64,000 bases of DNA from Engelhardtia mirabilis (GCF_007748095.1 NZ_CP036287.1:4092001-4156000); one strand, 5' to 3'. Shown: positions 27,179 through 36,390, counted from the stretch's first letter. Notes: generated by a model from the letters alone, not told the origin. Program-made: numbers and translations.

Positions 27179-27649
27179 ATGCGAATCGTGTTCACGAAGC
27201 TGACGGACCAGCGCCACCGCCTCGAGCTGCGGCGCGAGGGGTACCCGTGCGAAGCCGTCGAGCTGGAGACGCGCAGCCTGCTGCTGCACGACCTGACCCA
27301 CTTCGCCGTGGAGGCTCGGGCCGAGATCACAGAGGGGGTCTACGGCCGCCTGGCCGCGGGCTCCAGCCTCGCGGAGCTGGCCCAGGCCGTGGAGGCGCCC
27401 GGGCTCGCCATGGCCGAGGACCTGGTGGGGCCGATGCAGTCGCTGTTCAACGGTCGCGGCAGCCGCGAGCGCTACCTCGAACTCGGGCGGGCCCGCTACC
27501 CGCAGGTCGTGGACGAGGCGTTCGTCGACGACGTGCTCGAGTCCCTGCGCCGCCTAGTGGGTCGCTGGCGGGCGACCCCCTTCGGGGGCTCGATGGAGCT
27601 GACCTGGCCAGCGCGGGACGCCGTCTGGGGTCCGAGTCCGGACCCTTGA
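27179..27649 (+). CDS. Conserved hypothetical protein, 156 residues
   Basis: A compact protein starting MRIVFTKLTDQRHRLEL and containing the segment VELETRSLLLHDLTHFAVE, which I recognise as a recurring uncharacterised bacterial family but cannot name. It is rich in Arg and Glu and has no signal peptide or membrane helix. ATG 27179 is the start; the frame is open upstream but without coding character. It lies before the PadR unit on the same strand. Confidence 0.7.
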   Translation: MRIVFTKLTDQRHRLELRREGYPCEAVELETRSLLLHDLTHFAVEARAEITEGVYGRLAAGSSLAELAQAVEAPGLAMAEDLVGPMQSLFNGRGSRERYLELGRARYPQVVDEAFVDDVLESLRRLVGRWRATPFGGSMELTWPARDAVWGPSPDP

Positions 27650-27696
27650 CCGTCCTGGAGCGGCTCCGTCCCGGCACGGGGCCCGGCGGCCCCCTA

Positions 27697-27719
27697 TACA
27701 TATGATTCCGATGCATGTA
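27697..27719 (+). promoter_or_regulatory. Candidate PadR operator
   Basis: The inverted repeat TACAT - 13 bases - ATGTA lies 50 bases before the padR-like start in an AT-rich pocket within very GC-rich DNA. Known PadR-family operators have ATGT/ACAT half-sites with similar spacing, so autoregulation is plausible. This is a motif match only. Confidence 0.45.
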
Positions 27720-27768
27720 GGGTGACGCCTGGTCGCGGAAGGACCCAACCCCGCCGCGGCCACCGACC

Positions 27769-28086
27769 ATGAACCTCAAGGGCACGCTACCGCTGTTGAT
27801 CCTGAAGGTGCTGCAGGGCGGTCCCCTCCACGGGTACGCCATCGCCCAGCGCATCCGGCTGCTGTCCGACGGGCTGCTCGACTTCAAGGAGGGCAGCCTC
27901 TACCCCACGCTCCACGGCCAGGAGAACCGCGGCCTGATCGAGTCCGTGGAAGAGCAGGAGCGGGGGCGCGCGCGGCGCAGCTATCGCCTGACTCCGAAGG
28001 GTCGCAAGGCCCTGACCACCGAGGCCCAGCAGTGGCAGAGCCTGGCTGCGGCCGTCGACACGATCCTGGAAGGTGGCCCCGCATGA
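27769..28086 (+). CDS. PadR-family transcriptional regulator
   Basis: A 105-residue winged-helix repressor: the family start KGTLPLLILKVLQGGPLHGYAI (residues 4-25), the recognition helix near GSLYPTLHGQENRG, and the wing RRSYRLTPKGRK. Length matches the short PadR-s1 class. The stop overlaps the ATG of the next gene (ATGA), a common pairing of PadR regulators with membrane proteins carrying a PadR-associated prefix domain. A candidate operator lies upstream. Confidence 0.88.
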   Translation: MNLKGTLPLLILKVLQGGPLHGYAIAQRIRLLSDGLLDFKEGSLYPTLHGQENRGLIESVEEQERGRARRSYRLTPKGRKALTTEAQQWQSLAAAVDTILEGGPA

Positions 28087-28742
28087 AGACCGACCGCGGC
28101 GCCCTGCCGATCGAGCTCCGCCACTGGCTGGAGCAGGCGACCCACGGACTGAGCGACGAAGCGCGCCAACGGGTGGGCCGCGAGATCGAGGACCACTTCC
28201 GCTCGGCCCTGGAGGCCGCGTCGGCCGAGGGGCTCGATCCGTCCCTGGCGCGACGCCGAGCCCTGGACGCCCTCGGCGACCCGGCTGCCGCGGCGCGTGA
28301 CTTCCGCCGGACCAACCTCACCCGCTTCCAGTCGCGGTTGCTCGAAGGCCACTGCGGGCGCCCGAGGTGGCCAGTCCTGGCACTGCATCTGGGCCTGGTG
28401 GCGCTGGGGGTCTGGCTCACCGCCGCCCTGTCGGGGCCAGAGGGACCCTCGCTGGTGGCCAAGGTCTCCGTCGTCTCGATGGCCGTCGCGGCCGCGGTGA
28501 TTCACCTGGTGGCGCCCTGGCTCTTCGATCGAGGCCGGAAGGGCCTCGCCGTCCTGTCTAGCGGCCTGGCCCAGTGGCTACTGTTCGCGAGCCTCTGCGT
28601 CGGTGTGCCGCGAGGACTCGACGTCCCTCCGCAGCCCCTCGCCGCCTGGTTCTACGCTGCGGTGCTGCTCGTACTCCTCGTGCTCTACCTGCCTGCCGTG
28701 AGCAAGGCCAGGCATCTGGGGCCCGAGCAGGCCGGACCCTGA
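28083..28742 (+). CDS. Membrane protein with permease-prefix domain, PadR partner
   Basis: A 219-residue protein. Residues 1-75 form a helical domain with HWLEQATHGLSDEARQRV and EIEDHFRSALEAA, like the prefix domain found in front of permeases linked to PadR regulators. About four membrane helices follow (LHLGLVALGVWLTAAL, VSMAVAAAVIHLVAPWL, and two more). It begins at ATG 28083, overlapping the PadR stop by four bases. A regulated membrane-stress or transport helper is likely; the exact role is unknown. Confidence 0.75.
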   Translation: MKTDRGALPIELRHWLEQATHGLSDEARQRVGREIEDHFRSALEAASAEGLDPSLARRRALDALGDPAAAARDFRRTNLTRFQSRLLEGHCGRPRWPVLALHLGLVALGVWLTAALSGPEGPSLVAKVSVVSMAVAAAVIHLVAPWLFDRGRKGLAVLSSGLAQWLLFASLCVGVPRGLDVPPQPLAAWFYAAVLLVLLVLYLPAVSKARHLGPEQAGP

Positions 28743-28815
28743 CCTTACGGCTGGCCGGGTGACCGCGCCCCGGCCGGCGCGCTTCGATCCGGGGCTCGCT
28801 CGCTAGGCTGCTGCG

Positions 28816-29160
28816 ATGCAGGTCCACTACCTGGAGATCGTGACCACGGACGTCGAGGGCGTCTGCACGCGCTTGGAGCGGGAGCACGACACCGTCCTGG
28901 GCGAGGGCGACCCGCTCCTGGGCGGAGCGAGGACCGCGCCGCTGGCAGGGGGCGGGATGGTCGGCGTCCGCGCGCCGCTCGACGGGTCCGAGCAGGCCGT
29001 GGTCAGGCCCTACTTCCTGGTCGACGACATCGAGGCCGCCGTGGCCGCCGCCCAGGCGCAGGGCGCCGAGGTGGCCCACCCGCCCCTCGAGCTCCCGGGC
29101 CGCGGTAGCTTCTCGATCCTGATCCAGGGCGGCCTGCACCACGGACTCTGGCAGCTCTGA
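28816..29160 (+). CDS. VOC (glyoxalase-like) superfamily protein
   Basis: A 114-residue protein with the beta-alpha-beta-beta-beta fold: start VHYLEIVTTDVEGVC, the second half YFLVDDIEAAVAAAQAQGAEV and the end ILIQGGLHHGLWQL. Short single-domain members often act as dimers. Metal ligands are not certain; H4, H111 and E7 are candidates. Function unknown; possible roles are an isomerase, dioxygenase or binding protein. Confidence 0.75.
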   Translation: MQVHYLEIVTTDVEGVCTRLEREHDTVLGEGDPLLGGARTAPLAGGGMVGVRAPLDGSEQAVVRPYFLVDDIEAAVAAAQAQGAEVAHPPLELPGRGSFSILIQGGLHHGLWQL

Positions 29161-29191
29161 CCCCACTGGCCCGCCACCCCCAGCGACGGCC

Positions 29192-30946
29192 ATGCGTGAC
29201 ATCTCCAAGTCCATTGGTCACACGCGGCTAGGCCAGCTGGCTGCGACCGCGATCTGCGGCAACGACATCACGTCGTCGTGCCTCTACGTCTCGGCGCTCG
29301 CGATCCTCTACGCGGGCAAGCTCGCCCCCGTCGCGCTGCTGCTGGTGGCGGGCGTGCTGTACCTGTACCGCTCGATCTACGCCGAGGTCGTCGGCGCCCT
29401 GCCCCTCAACGGCGGTGCGTACAACGCCCTGCTGAACACGACGAGCAAGTACCGGGCCTCCGTGGCCGCCTGCCTGACGGTGCTCTCGTACATGGCCACG
29501 GCGGTCATCTCCGCCAACGAGGCCATGCACTACGTCCACACGCTCTGGGCGGGTTTGCCGATCCTCTGGGCGACGGTCGGCCTCTTGGCCGTCTTCATGG
29601 GCCTGACGATCATCGGTATCAGCGAATCCTCGCGCGTGGCGATCGCGATCTTCGTCACCCACCTCGCGAGCCTGCTGCTGCTGCTGGCGGTCGGACTTGT
29701 CTACATCGCAGGCCACGGGCTGGAGACCTTGACACAGAATCTCGCCACGCCCTCGCCCGGCGGCTTCGCGATGGCCCTGTTCTTCGGCTTCTCCGCCGCC
29801 ATGCTCGGCATCTCGGGCTTCGAGAGCTCGGCCAACTTCGTGGAGGAACAGGAGCCGGGGGTGTTCCCCAAGACCCTCCGCAACATGTGGCTGGCGGTCT
29901 CGTTCTTCAATCCGGTCATGGCGCTCCTGGCGCTGGCGCTGGTGCCGATCCCCGAGGTGGCCGAGAACCGCACCGCGCTGCTGGCCCACATGGGGCACGA
30001 GGCCGGGGGCAGTTGGCTGGCGACCCTGATCTCGCTCGACGCCGCCCTGGTCCTGAGCGGAGCCGTGCTGACCTCCTTCGTGGGCGTCAACGGCCTGGTC
30101 ACGCGCATGACCCTCGATCGCTGCCTGCCCCAGTTCCTGCTCGAGACCAACCGACGCGGAACGACCCACCGCATCCTGATCGCGTTCTTCCTGCTCTCGG
30201 TCTCGGTGCTGCTGATCACCCGCGGCGAGTTGGAGGCCCTGGCGGGGGTCTACACCATCTCGTTCCTGGCGGTGATGGTGCTGTTCGGCCTCGGCAGCAT
30301 GCTGCTCAAGATCAAGCGCGCCAAGCTCCCCCGCCCGACCATCGCCACCTGGCCCACGGTCATCCTGGGCGTCGGCGCGGTGCTGGCCGGCCTGGTCGGG
30401 AACATCGTGATGAACCCGCCGTACTTCTGGGTCTTCGTGCGCTACTTCGTGCCGGCTCTGCTGGTGGTCTCGATCATGCTCGGTCGCATCGCGATCCTGA
30501 AGGCGATGCTCTACATCGCACGGCAGTTGATCGTCTCGGTCACCAAGCCGATGGGCAAGCTGGTCGTGACGATCCGCGAGTGGATCGACGAGATCAACTC
30601 CCAGCAGATCGTCTTCTTCACCCACGGTGACGACATCGCGCAGCTCAACAACGCGATGCTTTACGTGCGGGCCAACGAGAACACCAACCGCATCAAGATC
30701 GTCCTGGTCGCGAAGGACGCCGAGGAGGTACCCGAGCACCTGCGCGAGGAGATCGCGCTCTTGGACCAGGCCTACCCCAAGATCGACATGGAGTTCGTGG
30801 TCAGGAAGGGCGAGTTCGGGCCCAAGTTGATCCACGAGCTGTCGGAGCTGTGGAAGGTGCCCACCAACCTGATGTTCATCGGCTCGCCCACGGGGCACTT
30901 GGAGTACAGCCTCAGGGACCTGGGCGGCGTACGCCTGATCATCTGA
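29192..30946 (+). CDS. APC-family amino-acid/amine permease with C-terminal USP-like domain
   Basis: A 584-residue protein. Residues 10-445 contain about 12 helices of the APC/LeuT fold (GNDITSSCLYVSALAILYAG, GFSAAMLGISGFESSANFVEE, TSFVGVNGLVTRMTLDRCLPQ). After the last helix there is a cytoplasmic region of about 120 residues (QQIVFFTHGDDIAQLNNAML ... LYVRANENTNRIKIVLVAKD) with the alternating fold of universal-stress-type domains, ending VGSPTGHLEYSLRDLG-like. Such tails bind nucleotides in some transporters. The substrate is not readable. Confidence 0.85.
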   Translation: MRDISKSIGHTRLGQLAATAICGNDITSSCLYVSALAILYAGKLAPVALLLVAGVLYLYRSIYAEVVGALPLNGGAYNALLNTTSKYRASVAACLTVLSYMATAVISANEAMHYVHTLWAGLPILWATVGLLAVFMGLTIIGISESSRVAIAIFVTHLASLLLLLAVGLVYIAGHGLETLTQNLATPSPGGFAMALFFGFSAAMLGISGFESSANFVEEQEPGVFPKTLRNMWLAVSFFNPVMALLALALVPIPEVAENRTALLAHMGHEAGGSWLATLISLDAALVLSGAVLTSFVGVNGLVTRMTLDRCLPQFLLETNRRGTTHRILIAFFLLSVSVLLITRGELEALAGVYTISFLAVMVLFGLGSMLLKIKRAKLPRPTIATWPTVILGVGAVLAGLVGNIVMNPPYFWVFVRYFVPALLVVSIMLGRIAILKAMLYIARQLIVSVTKPMGKLVVTIREWIDEINSQQIVFFTHGDDIAQLNNAMLYVRANENTNRIKIVLVAKDAEEVPEHLREEIALLDQAYPKIDMEFVVRKGEFGPKLIHELSELWKVPTNLMFIGSPTGHLEYSLRDLGGVRLII

Positions 30947-30962
30947 TGGCTCGACGGGCCGC

Positions 30963-32312
30963 TCAGGCGGTCTCCAACTCGGCCAGGCGACGCTCGAAGT
31001 AGCGACGCTCGGGAGCCTGTCGCGCGAGAGCCAGGGCGCGGCGGTAGGCGGCGGCCGCCTCGTCCCCGCGGCCGAGGCGTCGACACAGGTCGGCGCGAGT
31101 GGCGTGGGCCGGCAGGTAGCGCTCGAGCTCGCGTCCCGCCGCGCCGGCGAACAGGGCGTCGACGAGGGCCAGGCCCACGGCCGGGCCGTCGCGCATGGCC
31201 ACGGCGACAGCGCGGTTGAGCTCCACCACAGGCGAGGGCGCCACGCGCAGTAGAAGGTCGTAGAGCCCCACGATCTGGGGCCAGTCGGTGGCCTCGGCGC
31301 TCGGTGACTCGGCGTGCACGGCCGCGATCGCCGCCTGCAGGGTGTAGGCGCCGAAGTTGCGGTTGGCGAGGGCCCGCTCGACGAGGGCCACGCCCTCGGC
31401 GATCTGCCCTCGGTCCCAGAGGGCGCGGTCCTGGAACTCGAGGGTCACGAGGTCGCCCGCGACGTCGAGGCGCGCGGAACGCCGGGCGTCGTTCAGGAGC
31501 ATCAGCGCGAGGAGTCCGGCGGCCTCGGTGGCGCCCGAGGAGCGGCGGGGCTCGAGGCCCAAGTCGCGCCGCGCCGCGCTCGGTGTCTCGTCGCCGCCAT
31601 CGATCAGCCCGAGCACCAACCTGCCGAGGCGGATGGCCTCGGCACAAAGGTCGGCGCGCACCAGCGTTGCACCGGACGACGCGTGGTGGCCCTCGTTGAA
31701 GACCAGGTAGACCACCTGCAGGACCCCAGCCAGGCGAGCCGGCCACTCGGCCGGGCCCGGCACTTCGTAGGGGAGCTGCTCGTCGCGGATCTTCGTCTTG
31801 GCGCGGACGATGCGCTGGGCGATGGTCGACGGCGCGGTGAGGAAGGCGCTCGCGATCTCTTCCGTGGCCAGGCCGCAGACCTCGCGCAGGGTCAGTGCCA
31901 CCTGCCCCTCGGGGGCGAGGGCGGGGTGGCAACAGGTGAAGACCAGGCGCAGGCGATCGTCGACCAGCTCCCCGTCGAGGGCGGCCAAGCCCGGCGCCGA
32001 GGTGGAGCGGTAGCCCTCGGCATCGCGCTCGATCCGCTCGGCGACGACCGCCAACGACGCATCCCGCCGCGCTCGCCGCCGCAGGGCATCCAGGGCGCGG
32101 AAGCGCCCCGCCGCCACGAGCCAGGCGCGCGGGTAGGCGGGGATCCCCTCGCTCGGCCAGCGTCGCAGGGCCTCCGCGAAGGCGTCGGAGAGGGCCTCCT
32201 CGGCCAGGTCGAAGTCGCCCAGACGCCGGATCAGCGTCGCCAGCACGCGGCGCGAATCGGCGCGGTAGATCGCGTCGATTCGCGCCGGAACGTCGCCCGC
32301 TGCGGCCGCCAT
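30963..32312 (-). CDS. ECF sigma factor with C-terminal extension (ECF42-type)
   Basis: A 449-residue sigma factor. Residues 10-80 carry sigma-2 (DFDLAEEALSDAFAEALRRW ... AWLVAAGRFRALDALRRR), and 110-160 carry sigma-4 (LTLREVCGLATEEIASAFLTAPSTIAQRIVRAK in part). The C-terminal 230 residues form a helical repeat region (DLCRRLGRGDEAAAAYRRAL), matching ECF42 sigmas with a large TPR-like tail. This class normally sits beside a DGPF protein, and one lies three bases upstream. The tail is thought to control activity in place of an anti-sigma factor. Confidence 0.87.
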   Translation of the reverse strand: MAAAAGDVPARIDAIYRADSRRVLATLIRRLGDFDLAEEALSDAFAEALRRWPSEGIPAYPRAWLVAAGRFRALDALRRRARRDASLAVVAERIERDAEGYRSTSAPGLAALDGELVDDRLRLVFTCCHPALAPEGQVALTLREVCGLATEEIASAFLTAPSTIAQRIVRAKTKIRDEQLPYEVPGPAEWPARLAGVLQVVYLVFNEGHHASSGATLVRADLCAEAIRLGRLVLGLIDGGDETPSAARRDLGLEPRRSSGATEAAGLLALMLLNDARRSARLDVAGDLVTLEFQDRALWDRGQIAEGVALVERALANRNFGAYTLQAAIAAVHAESPSAEATDWPQIVGLYDLLLRVAPSPVVELNRAVAVAMRDGPAVGLALVDALFAGAAGRELERYLPAHATRADLCRRLGRGDEAAAAYRRALALARQAPERRYFERRLAELETA

Positions 32313-32315
32313 CGC

Positions 32316-32681
32316 CTACTTGTGGCAGGTCGGCGAGAAGGGCCGGACCTCGATGCCCCAGCCCAGCTCCTCGCCCATGTTCGCGGCCGGGTGCAGGGCG
32401 GCGATCCGCAGGGCCTCGTTCATGTCCCGCGCCTCGATCAGGATCAGACCACCGACCTGCTCCTTGGTCTCGAGGTACGGGCCGTCGGTGATCACTGTCT
32501 TGCCGCCCCGCGGCCGCAGGCAGACCGAATCCCACTCCAGGCTCTCACCCGAGATCAGGTGACCGCTGGCGCGCAGCTCCTCGTCGTAGACCCGCGCCTG
32601 GGCGACGATCGCCTCGAACTCGGCCGGGGTGAGCTGCTCGTTCTTGGATTGGTCGCCGTAGGCCAGGACCAGGTACTTCAT
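32316..32681 (-). CDS. DGPF-domain (YCII-related) protein, partner of the ECF sigma
   Basis: A 121-residue protein with the family core: a YVLAYGD-like start (KYLVLAYGDQSKNEQL), the name-giving TDGPYLETKEQVGGL, and the end EVRPFSP. The start at ATG 32681 gives a complete domain; the open frame extends upstream but without domain content. The gene is immediately upstream of the ECF42-type sigma gene, the standard genomic pairing, so it is probably part of that signalling unit. Confidence 0.85.
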   Translation of the reverse strand: MKYLVLAYGDQSKNEQLTPAEFEAIVAQARVYDEELRASGHLISGESLEWDSVCLRPRGGKTVITDGPYLETKEQVGGLILIEARDMNEALRIAALHPAANMGEELGWGIEVRPFSPTCHK

Positions 32682-32879
32682 CGTCGTCTCCGCTCGCGTC
32701 GCTCTTTTCTCGGGCGCCCGCCCGGACAACAGGTCCGCGAGCTCACCCACGAGTCGCTCGGCGGGGTCCACGATCGACAAGTGTCTCGAGGAAATCCAGA
32801 GGGCGGGGGCGCGTGGGCGCCGCTCGGGTTCATCGGCAGCGCGGGGCGCGCGCCAAGGGCGGTAGGGTGTTGGCCAACC

Positions 32880-34598
32880 ATGGCCCTTTGGAACAAGTGG
32901 TGGCCCCGCAAGGGCCGAGCTCCGCAGTCGAACTCGCCGGTCGCGGCACCTGCCGACGCGCCGGTACCTGGGCCGGGGGCCGAGCTGCGGATCGTGCGGG
33001 CCTACCACGAGCGGACCAAACACCACCTGCACCGCTACGCCGAGGGGCCGGCGGAGCTCGACTGGGAGAACCAGCCGGACCCCTTCCGCAGGTTCGACGG
33101 CTCCCCCACGGTCGAGCTTCCGCTGCCCCAGGAGGATCCGGGGACCGCGTACGGTCAGGCCCTGGTCGAGGGCCGCGTTGCCGCTGCGCCACTGGATCAG
33201 GCCGGCATCTCGCGCCTGCTCTACGACAGCCTGGCGATCTCGGCCTGGAAGGAGGCGGGCGAGACGCGATGGTCCCTGCGGGTCAACCCGTCAAGCGGGA
33301 ACCTGCACCCGACCGAGGGCTACCTGCTCCTACCGAGTCTCGGCGTCGAGGGACTCGGCGAGAGCGCTGGTGTCTACCACTACGCGCCGCGCGAGCACCT
33401 GCTCGAACGTCGCGCGGCGTTGCCGGCCGACCTGTGGGAGGACCTGGGCTTGGCACGGGGCAGCTTCCTCGTGGCCCTGAGCTCGATCCATTGGCGCGAG
33501 GCGTGGAAGTACGGCGAACGCGCCTACCGCTATTGCCAGCACGACGTCGGGCACGCCCTCGCGGCGCTCGCCGTCGGCGCGTCGGGGCTCGGCTGGCGGG
33601 TGCGGCTGGTCCAGGGCATCGGCACGCGCGACCTCGGCCGGATGATCGGACTGCCGGACACGGACGAGGACCCCGGACCCGAGGCCGAGTACCCCGACTG
33701 CCTGGTGAGCGTCAGCCCCGACGGGTCCGAGCCCGCCTTGCCGCCATCGGTCATCGCGCGCTTCGACGGTCTCGATTGGCACGGCACTCCCAACGCCCTC
33801 TCACCGGACCACGTCGAGTGGGACGTGATCGAGGTCACGGCCAAGGCAGCCCTCCAGCCGAGTGGAGCGCCGCCCTGCGCGCCCTGGCAACGCGAGGTCA
33901 GCGGCCGTCCGCCCGTGGCCGCCACCGGCAGCCTGCGCCAGATCGTCCGCCAGCGCCGCAGCGCCCTGGCCTTCGACGGTCGCACCGGCATGTCGGCCGA
34001 GACGTTCTTCCGGATCATGGAGAGCTGCATGCCGCGCGCCGGCCGCGTGCCCTTCGCCACGCTCCCCTGGAGCCCGAGGGTCCACCTGGCCGTGTTCGTG
34101 CACCGGGTCGACGGCCTGACGCCCGGGCTCTACTGGCTACAGCGCGACCCCGCGAGTCAGGAGGCCACTCGCAGCGCGTGCCGTGAGGAGTTCCTGTGGC
34201 TCCCCGCCGAGGGCGCGCCCGAGGACCTGCCCCTCTCGCTGGTCCTCCCCATGAACCTGCGCAGCCAGGCGGCCTCGATCTCCTGCGGCCAGGCGATCGC
34301 GGCAGACGGCGCCTTCAGCCTGGGGATGATCGCCGAGTTCGACCGTTCCCTGGACGAGCACGGCGCCTGGTTCTACCCGCGCCTGTATTGGGAGGCCGGC
34401 GCCATCGGCCAGGTCCTGTACCTCGAGGCCGAGGCAGTCGGCCTGCGCTCGACCGGCATCGGCTGTTTCCTCGACGACCCCATGCACTCGATCCTGGGCC
34501 TGAAGTCGCGGTCGTTGCAGAGCCTCTACCACTTCGCCGTCGGCAAGCCCGTCGACGACGAGCGCCTGACGGACCGGCCCGCGTATCCGGCGCCTTGA
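32880..34598 (+). CDS. SagB/ThcOx-type nitroreductase-fold oxidoreductase, two domains
   Basis: A 572-residue protein with two nitroreductase-like halves. The first (residues 100-270) has RWSLRVNPSSGNLHPTEGYL, the typical SagB FMN signature, and YRYCQHDVGHALAALA. The second (330-560) has LRQIVRQRRSALAFDGRTGM and GIGCFLDDPMHSILGL. SagB enzymes oxidise azolines in RiPP maturation, but no precursor, cyclase or protease gene is nearby, so a stand-alone oxidoreductase is possible. ATG 32880 is the start. Its 3' end is the left copy of a 66-bp direct repeat. Confidence 0.85.
   Translation: MALWNKWWPRKGRAPQSNSPVAAPADAPVPGPGAELRIVRAYHERTKHHLHRYAEGPAELDWENQPDPFRRFDGSPTVELPLPQEDPGTAYGQALVEGRVAAAPLDQAGISRLLYDSLAISAWKEAGETRWSLRVNPSSGNLHPTEGYLLLPSLGVEGLGESAGVYHYAPREHLLERRAALPADLWEDLGLARGSFLVALSSIHWREAWKYGERAYRYCQHDVGHALAALAVGASGLGWRVRLVQGIGTRDLGRMIGLPDTDEDPGPEAEYPDCLVSVSPDGSEPALPPSVIARFDGLDWHGTPNALSPDHVEWDVIEVTAKAALQPSGAPPCAPWQREVSGRPPVAATGSLRQIVRQRRSALAFDGRTGMSAETFFRIMESCMPRAGRVPFATLPWSPRVHLAVFVHRVDGLTPGLYWLQRDPASQEATRSACREEFLWLPAEGAPEDLPLSLVLPMNLRSQAASISCGQAIAADGAFSLGMIAEFDRSLDEHGAWFYPRLYWEAGAIGQVLYLEAEAVGLRSTGIGCFLDDPMHSILGLKSRSLQSLYHFAVGKPVDDERLTDRPAYPAP
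34533..34598 (+). repeat. Left copy of 66-bp direct repeat (element boundary, attL-like)
   Basis: This 66-bp segment, the end of the sagB-like gene including its TGA, recurs at 40026-40091 with one mismatch (position 34571 G versus C at 40064). The sequences before and after the two copies are unrelated. The arrangement is that of an element integrated at the 3' end of a gene with the att sequence duplicated. Confidence 0.85.
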
Positions 34599-34599
34599 T

Positions 34600-35055
34600 C
34601 CCCCGCCGCTGTTCCGTTCCGCTGGCCGGGCTCCGTTCCCCGACGCGGATCGACAGAAGGCGTTCGACGCGGACCTCAAACACTGGCGTCCCTACAGGAC
34701 GTGGCGCTTCGAGCGAAACGCCGACCGGGCCGACCTAGAGCACCGCCATGGCTACGACACGAAGCACGCGATGCACCTGGCTCGACTGCTGAAGATGGGC
34801 GAGGAGGTGCCCTCCCAAGGCACGTCGATCGTGCGCCGACCCGACGCCGAGTGGCTGCTCGGAATCCGGGATGGCACCCTCGACCACGAATCGCTCGTCC
34901 AACTCGCCGAGCCGATGACCTAGAACCTCAATCAACAGATGGAGACGTCGAAACTTCCTGACGTCCCCGACCAGCAGGCCGCTGAGGACCTACTGACCGA
35001 ACTCCGCCAGCAGGCTCTGGCGCCTTCTGCGAACGGATCCGAAGCGCGAGATTGA
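34600..35055 (+). pseudogene. Decayed nucleotidyltransferase-like gene (C-terminal part)
   Basis: The frame reads AFDADLKHWRPYRTWRFERN, then LEHRHGYDTKHAMHLARLL and VRRPDAEWLLGIRDG, which match the C-terminal part of phage-type predicted nucleotidyltransferases (polymerase-beta superfamily). A TAG at 34921 interrupts it; the same frame goes on with KLPDVPDQQAAEDLL to a TGA at 35053. The N-terminal catalytic part is missing, cut at the direct repeat. A decayed fragment at the left edge of the integrated element. Confidence 0.65.
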
Positions 35056-35454
35056 GCGCTTGCTCGAAGGCCGCGCACCGCGCGCCACCGAGTCGCCCGA
35101 GGCCGCCGGAGCCCGCTCGCAGCCGTCGAAGGCTTGGTGCCAGGGGCCCAGTGCGTCCCCTTCGACGGTGTCTCGTCTGCAACCGTCGCCACTTCCCCGG
35201 TGTATGGCCGCTTTCGCATGGGGCGTGCGAAGGGGAAGAGATGGTGAAAGTAAGGGGACACCGTTAGAACTCTTCTCCTGCGGCGTCCTGGAGCTGGATA
35301 GTCGGATCCAGGACCTGGTCCGAGAGGCCGCATGAGAGAGCGCGTGAGGCTCCCTGGCCTGGCAGCCGGCCCATCGGGCCCAACGTGGGCCGATGCCCTC
35401 AGATCGCGTCTTGGCCGCCCAGGACGCCCGCCTGCCCGCCCCAGCGGCTTCCCC
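35056..35454. other. Element interior without an identifiable gene
   Basis: About 400 bases with short open frames and no recognised domain. Positions 35232-35268 hold a purine-rich run ending GTAAGGGGACACC, of a kind often seen near repeat-type mobile elements, but only one copy is present here. No gene is called. Confidence 0.4.
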
Positions 35455-36281
35455 TCAGCTCGCGTTCTTCCGGGGCTGCGCAGTCCTCTCCGTGGCTCCG
35501 CCTGGGACTCCGGGATCGGGCGGCATCGCCCCCTCTTGGGCGAGGCGCCGTCGAAGCTCACATACGGATGGGCTGGCAAGGAGATGCCAAGCTGTTCCAA
35601 GCACCTCCGAGAATGCAATCGACAGTCCGTTGCCGTCGAGCTGGAAGGCCCGGCCAACATCGCTGATGAGCTTCTCGACTTCCTTGAAGGTCTCCGCCGT
35701 CGCCGAGTGGTGCGCTCCTCCGCACCTGTTGGCGACGAAGCGAACGGCCTTCTCGCGGTCAACCGTCGCTCCGAGCGTCCCGAGGCTTGGTTGCTTCCAG
35801 AACTTGCCGAGCATCACCTCATCCGTGCCGTAGTCCTTGCGCGACTCGGCAGCCAACCACTCGAACTACGGTCGGTGCGGGCTCTTCGACCGGGGCTCCC
35901 GGAGGACCCAGAGCGGTGGCACCACCTTCTCGCGGCATCGGTGCCCCCGCACTCGAAGAAGAGCGATTGCTCGATCAGATCCGCCTTCACCTTCGGGGTC
36001 GTCACCTACAAGTCCAGCCCATGATCGCGTCCCACTCGACCGAGCAGGCCGTCGTCCATGAGGACGCGCAAGATGATGCTCGCCTGGACCGCTCCCCCAG
36101 GGCCGGGATGGCCAGAGGACACGATCGCGGCGAGCTGGTCGAGGTGAAAGCAGACGAGTGCCTCGCGGCTGATGAGGGGCATGGTCGGGTCCTCCTTCCG
36201 AAGGAGATCAACACTCGGAACTCTGAGCTTGAGCAAGGGAAACGGCGCATCCAGCCGAATCCCGCCTGCGCAGTTCGGCAC
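35455..36281 (-). pseudogene. Decayed minus-strand gene of unknown family
   Basis: Three minus-strand pieces in compatible order look like one broken gene. 36281-36006 reads LISREALVCFHLDQLAAIVS and ILRVLMDDGLLGRVG to a TAG. The same frame then continues VTTPKVKADLIEQSLFFE. A frame change near 35945 leads to WVLREPRSKSPHRP, a TAG at 35866-35868, and EWLAAESRKDYGTDEVMLGKF with GEVLGTAWHLL-like residues, ending 35455. Base composition is lower in GC than the flanks. I do not recognise the protein; it belongs to the integrated element. Confidence 0.45.
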
Positions 36282-36390
36282 TCACCATTCCGACAACGAA
36301 GAAGGCCGGTCCCTGGGAGGGTCCGCCCTTGGGCACTTCCAGATCACAGGCGCGCCATCGCCCGGCTCAACTCCAGGAAGGAGCTGCGAC

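Noticed and set aside
35232..35268. REP element with RAYT transposase
   Set aside because: Only one copy of the purine-rich run and no transposase frame nearby.
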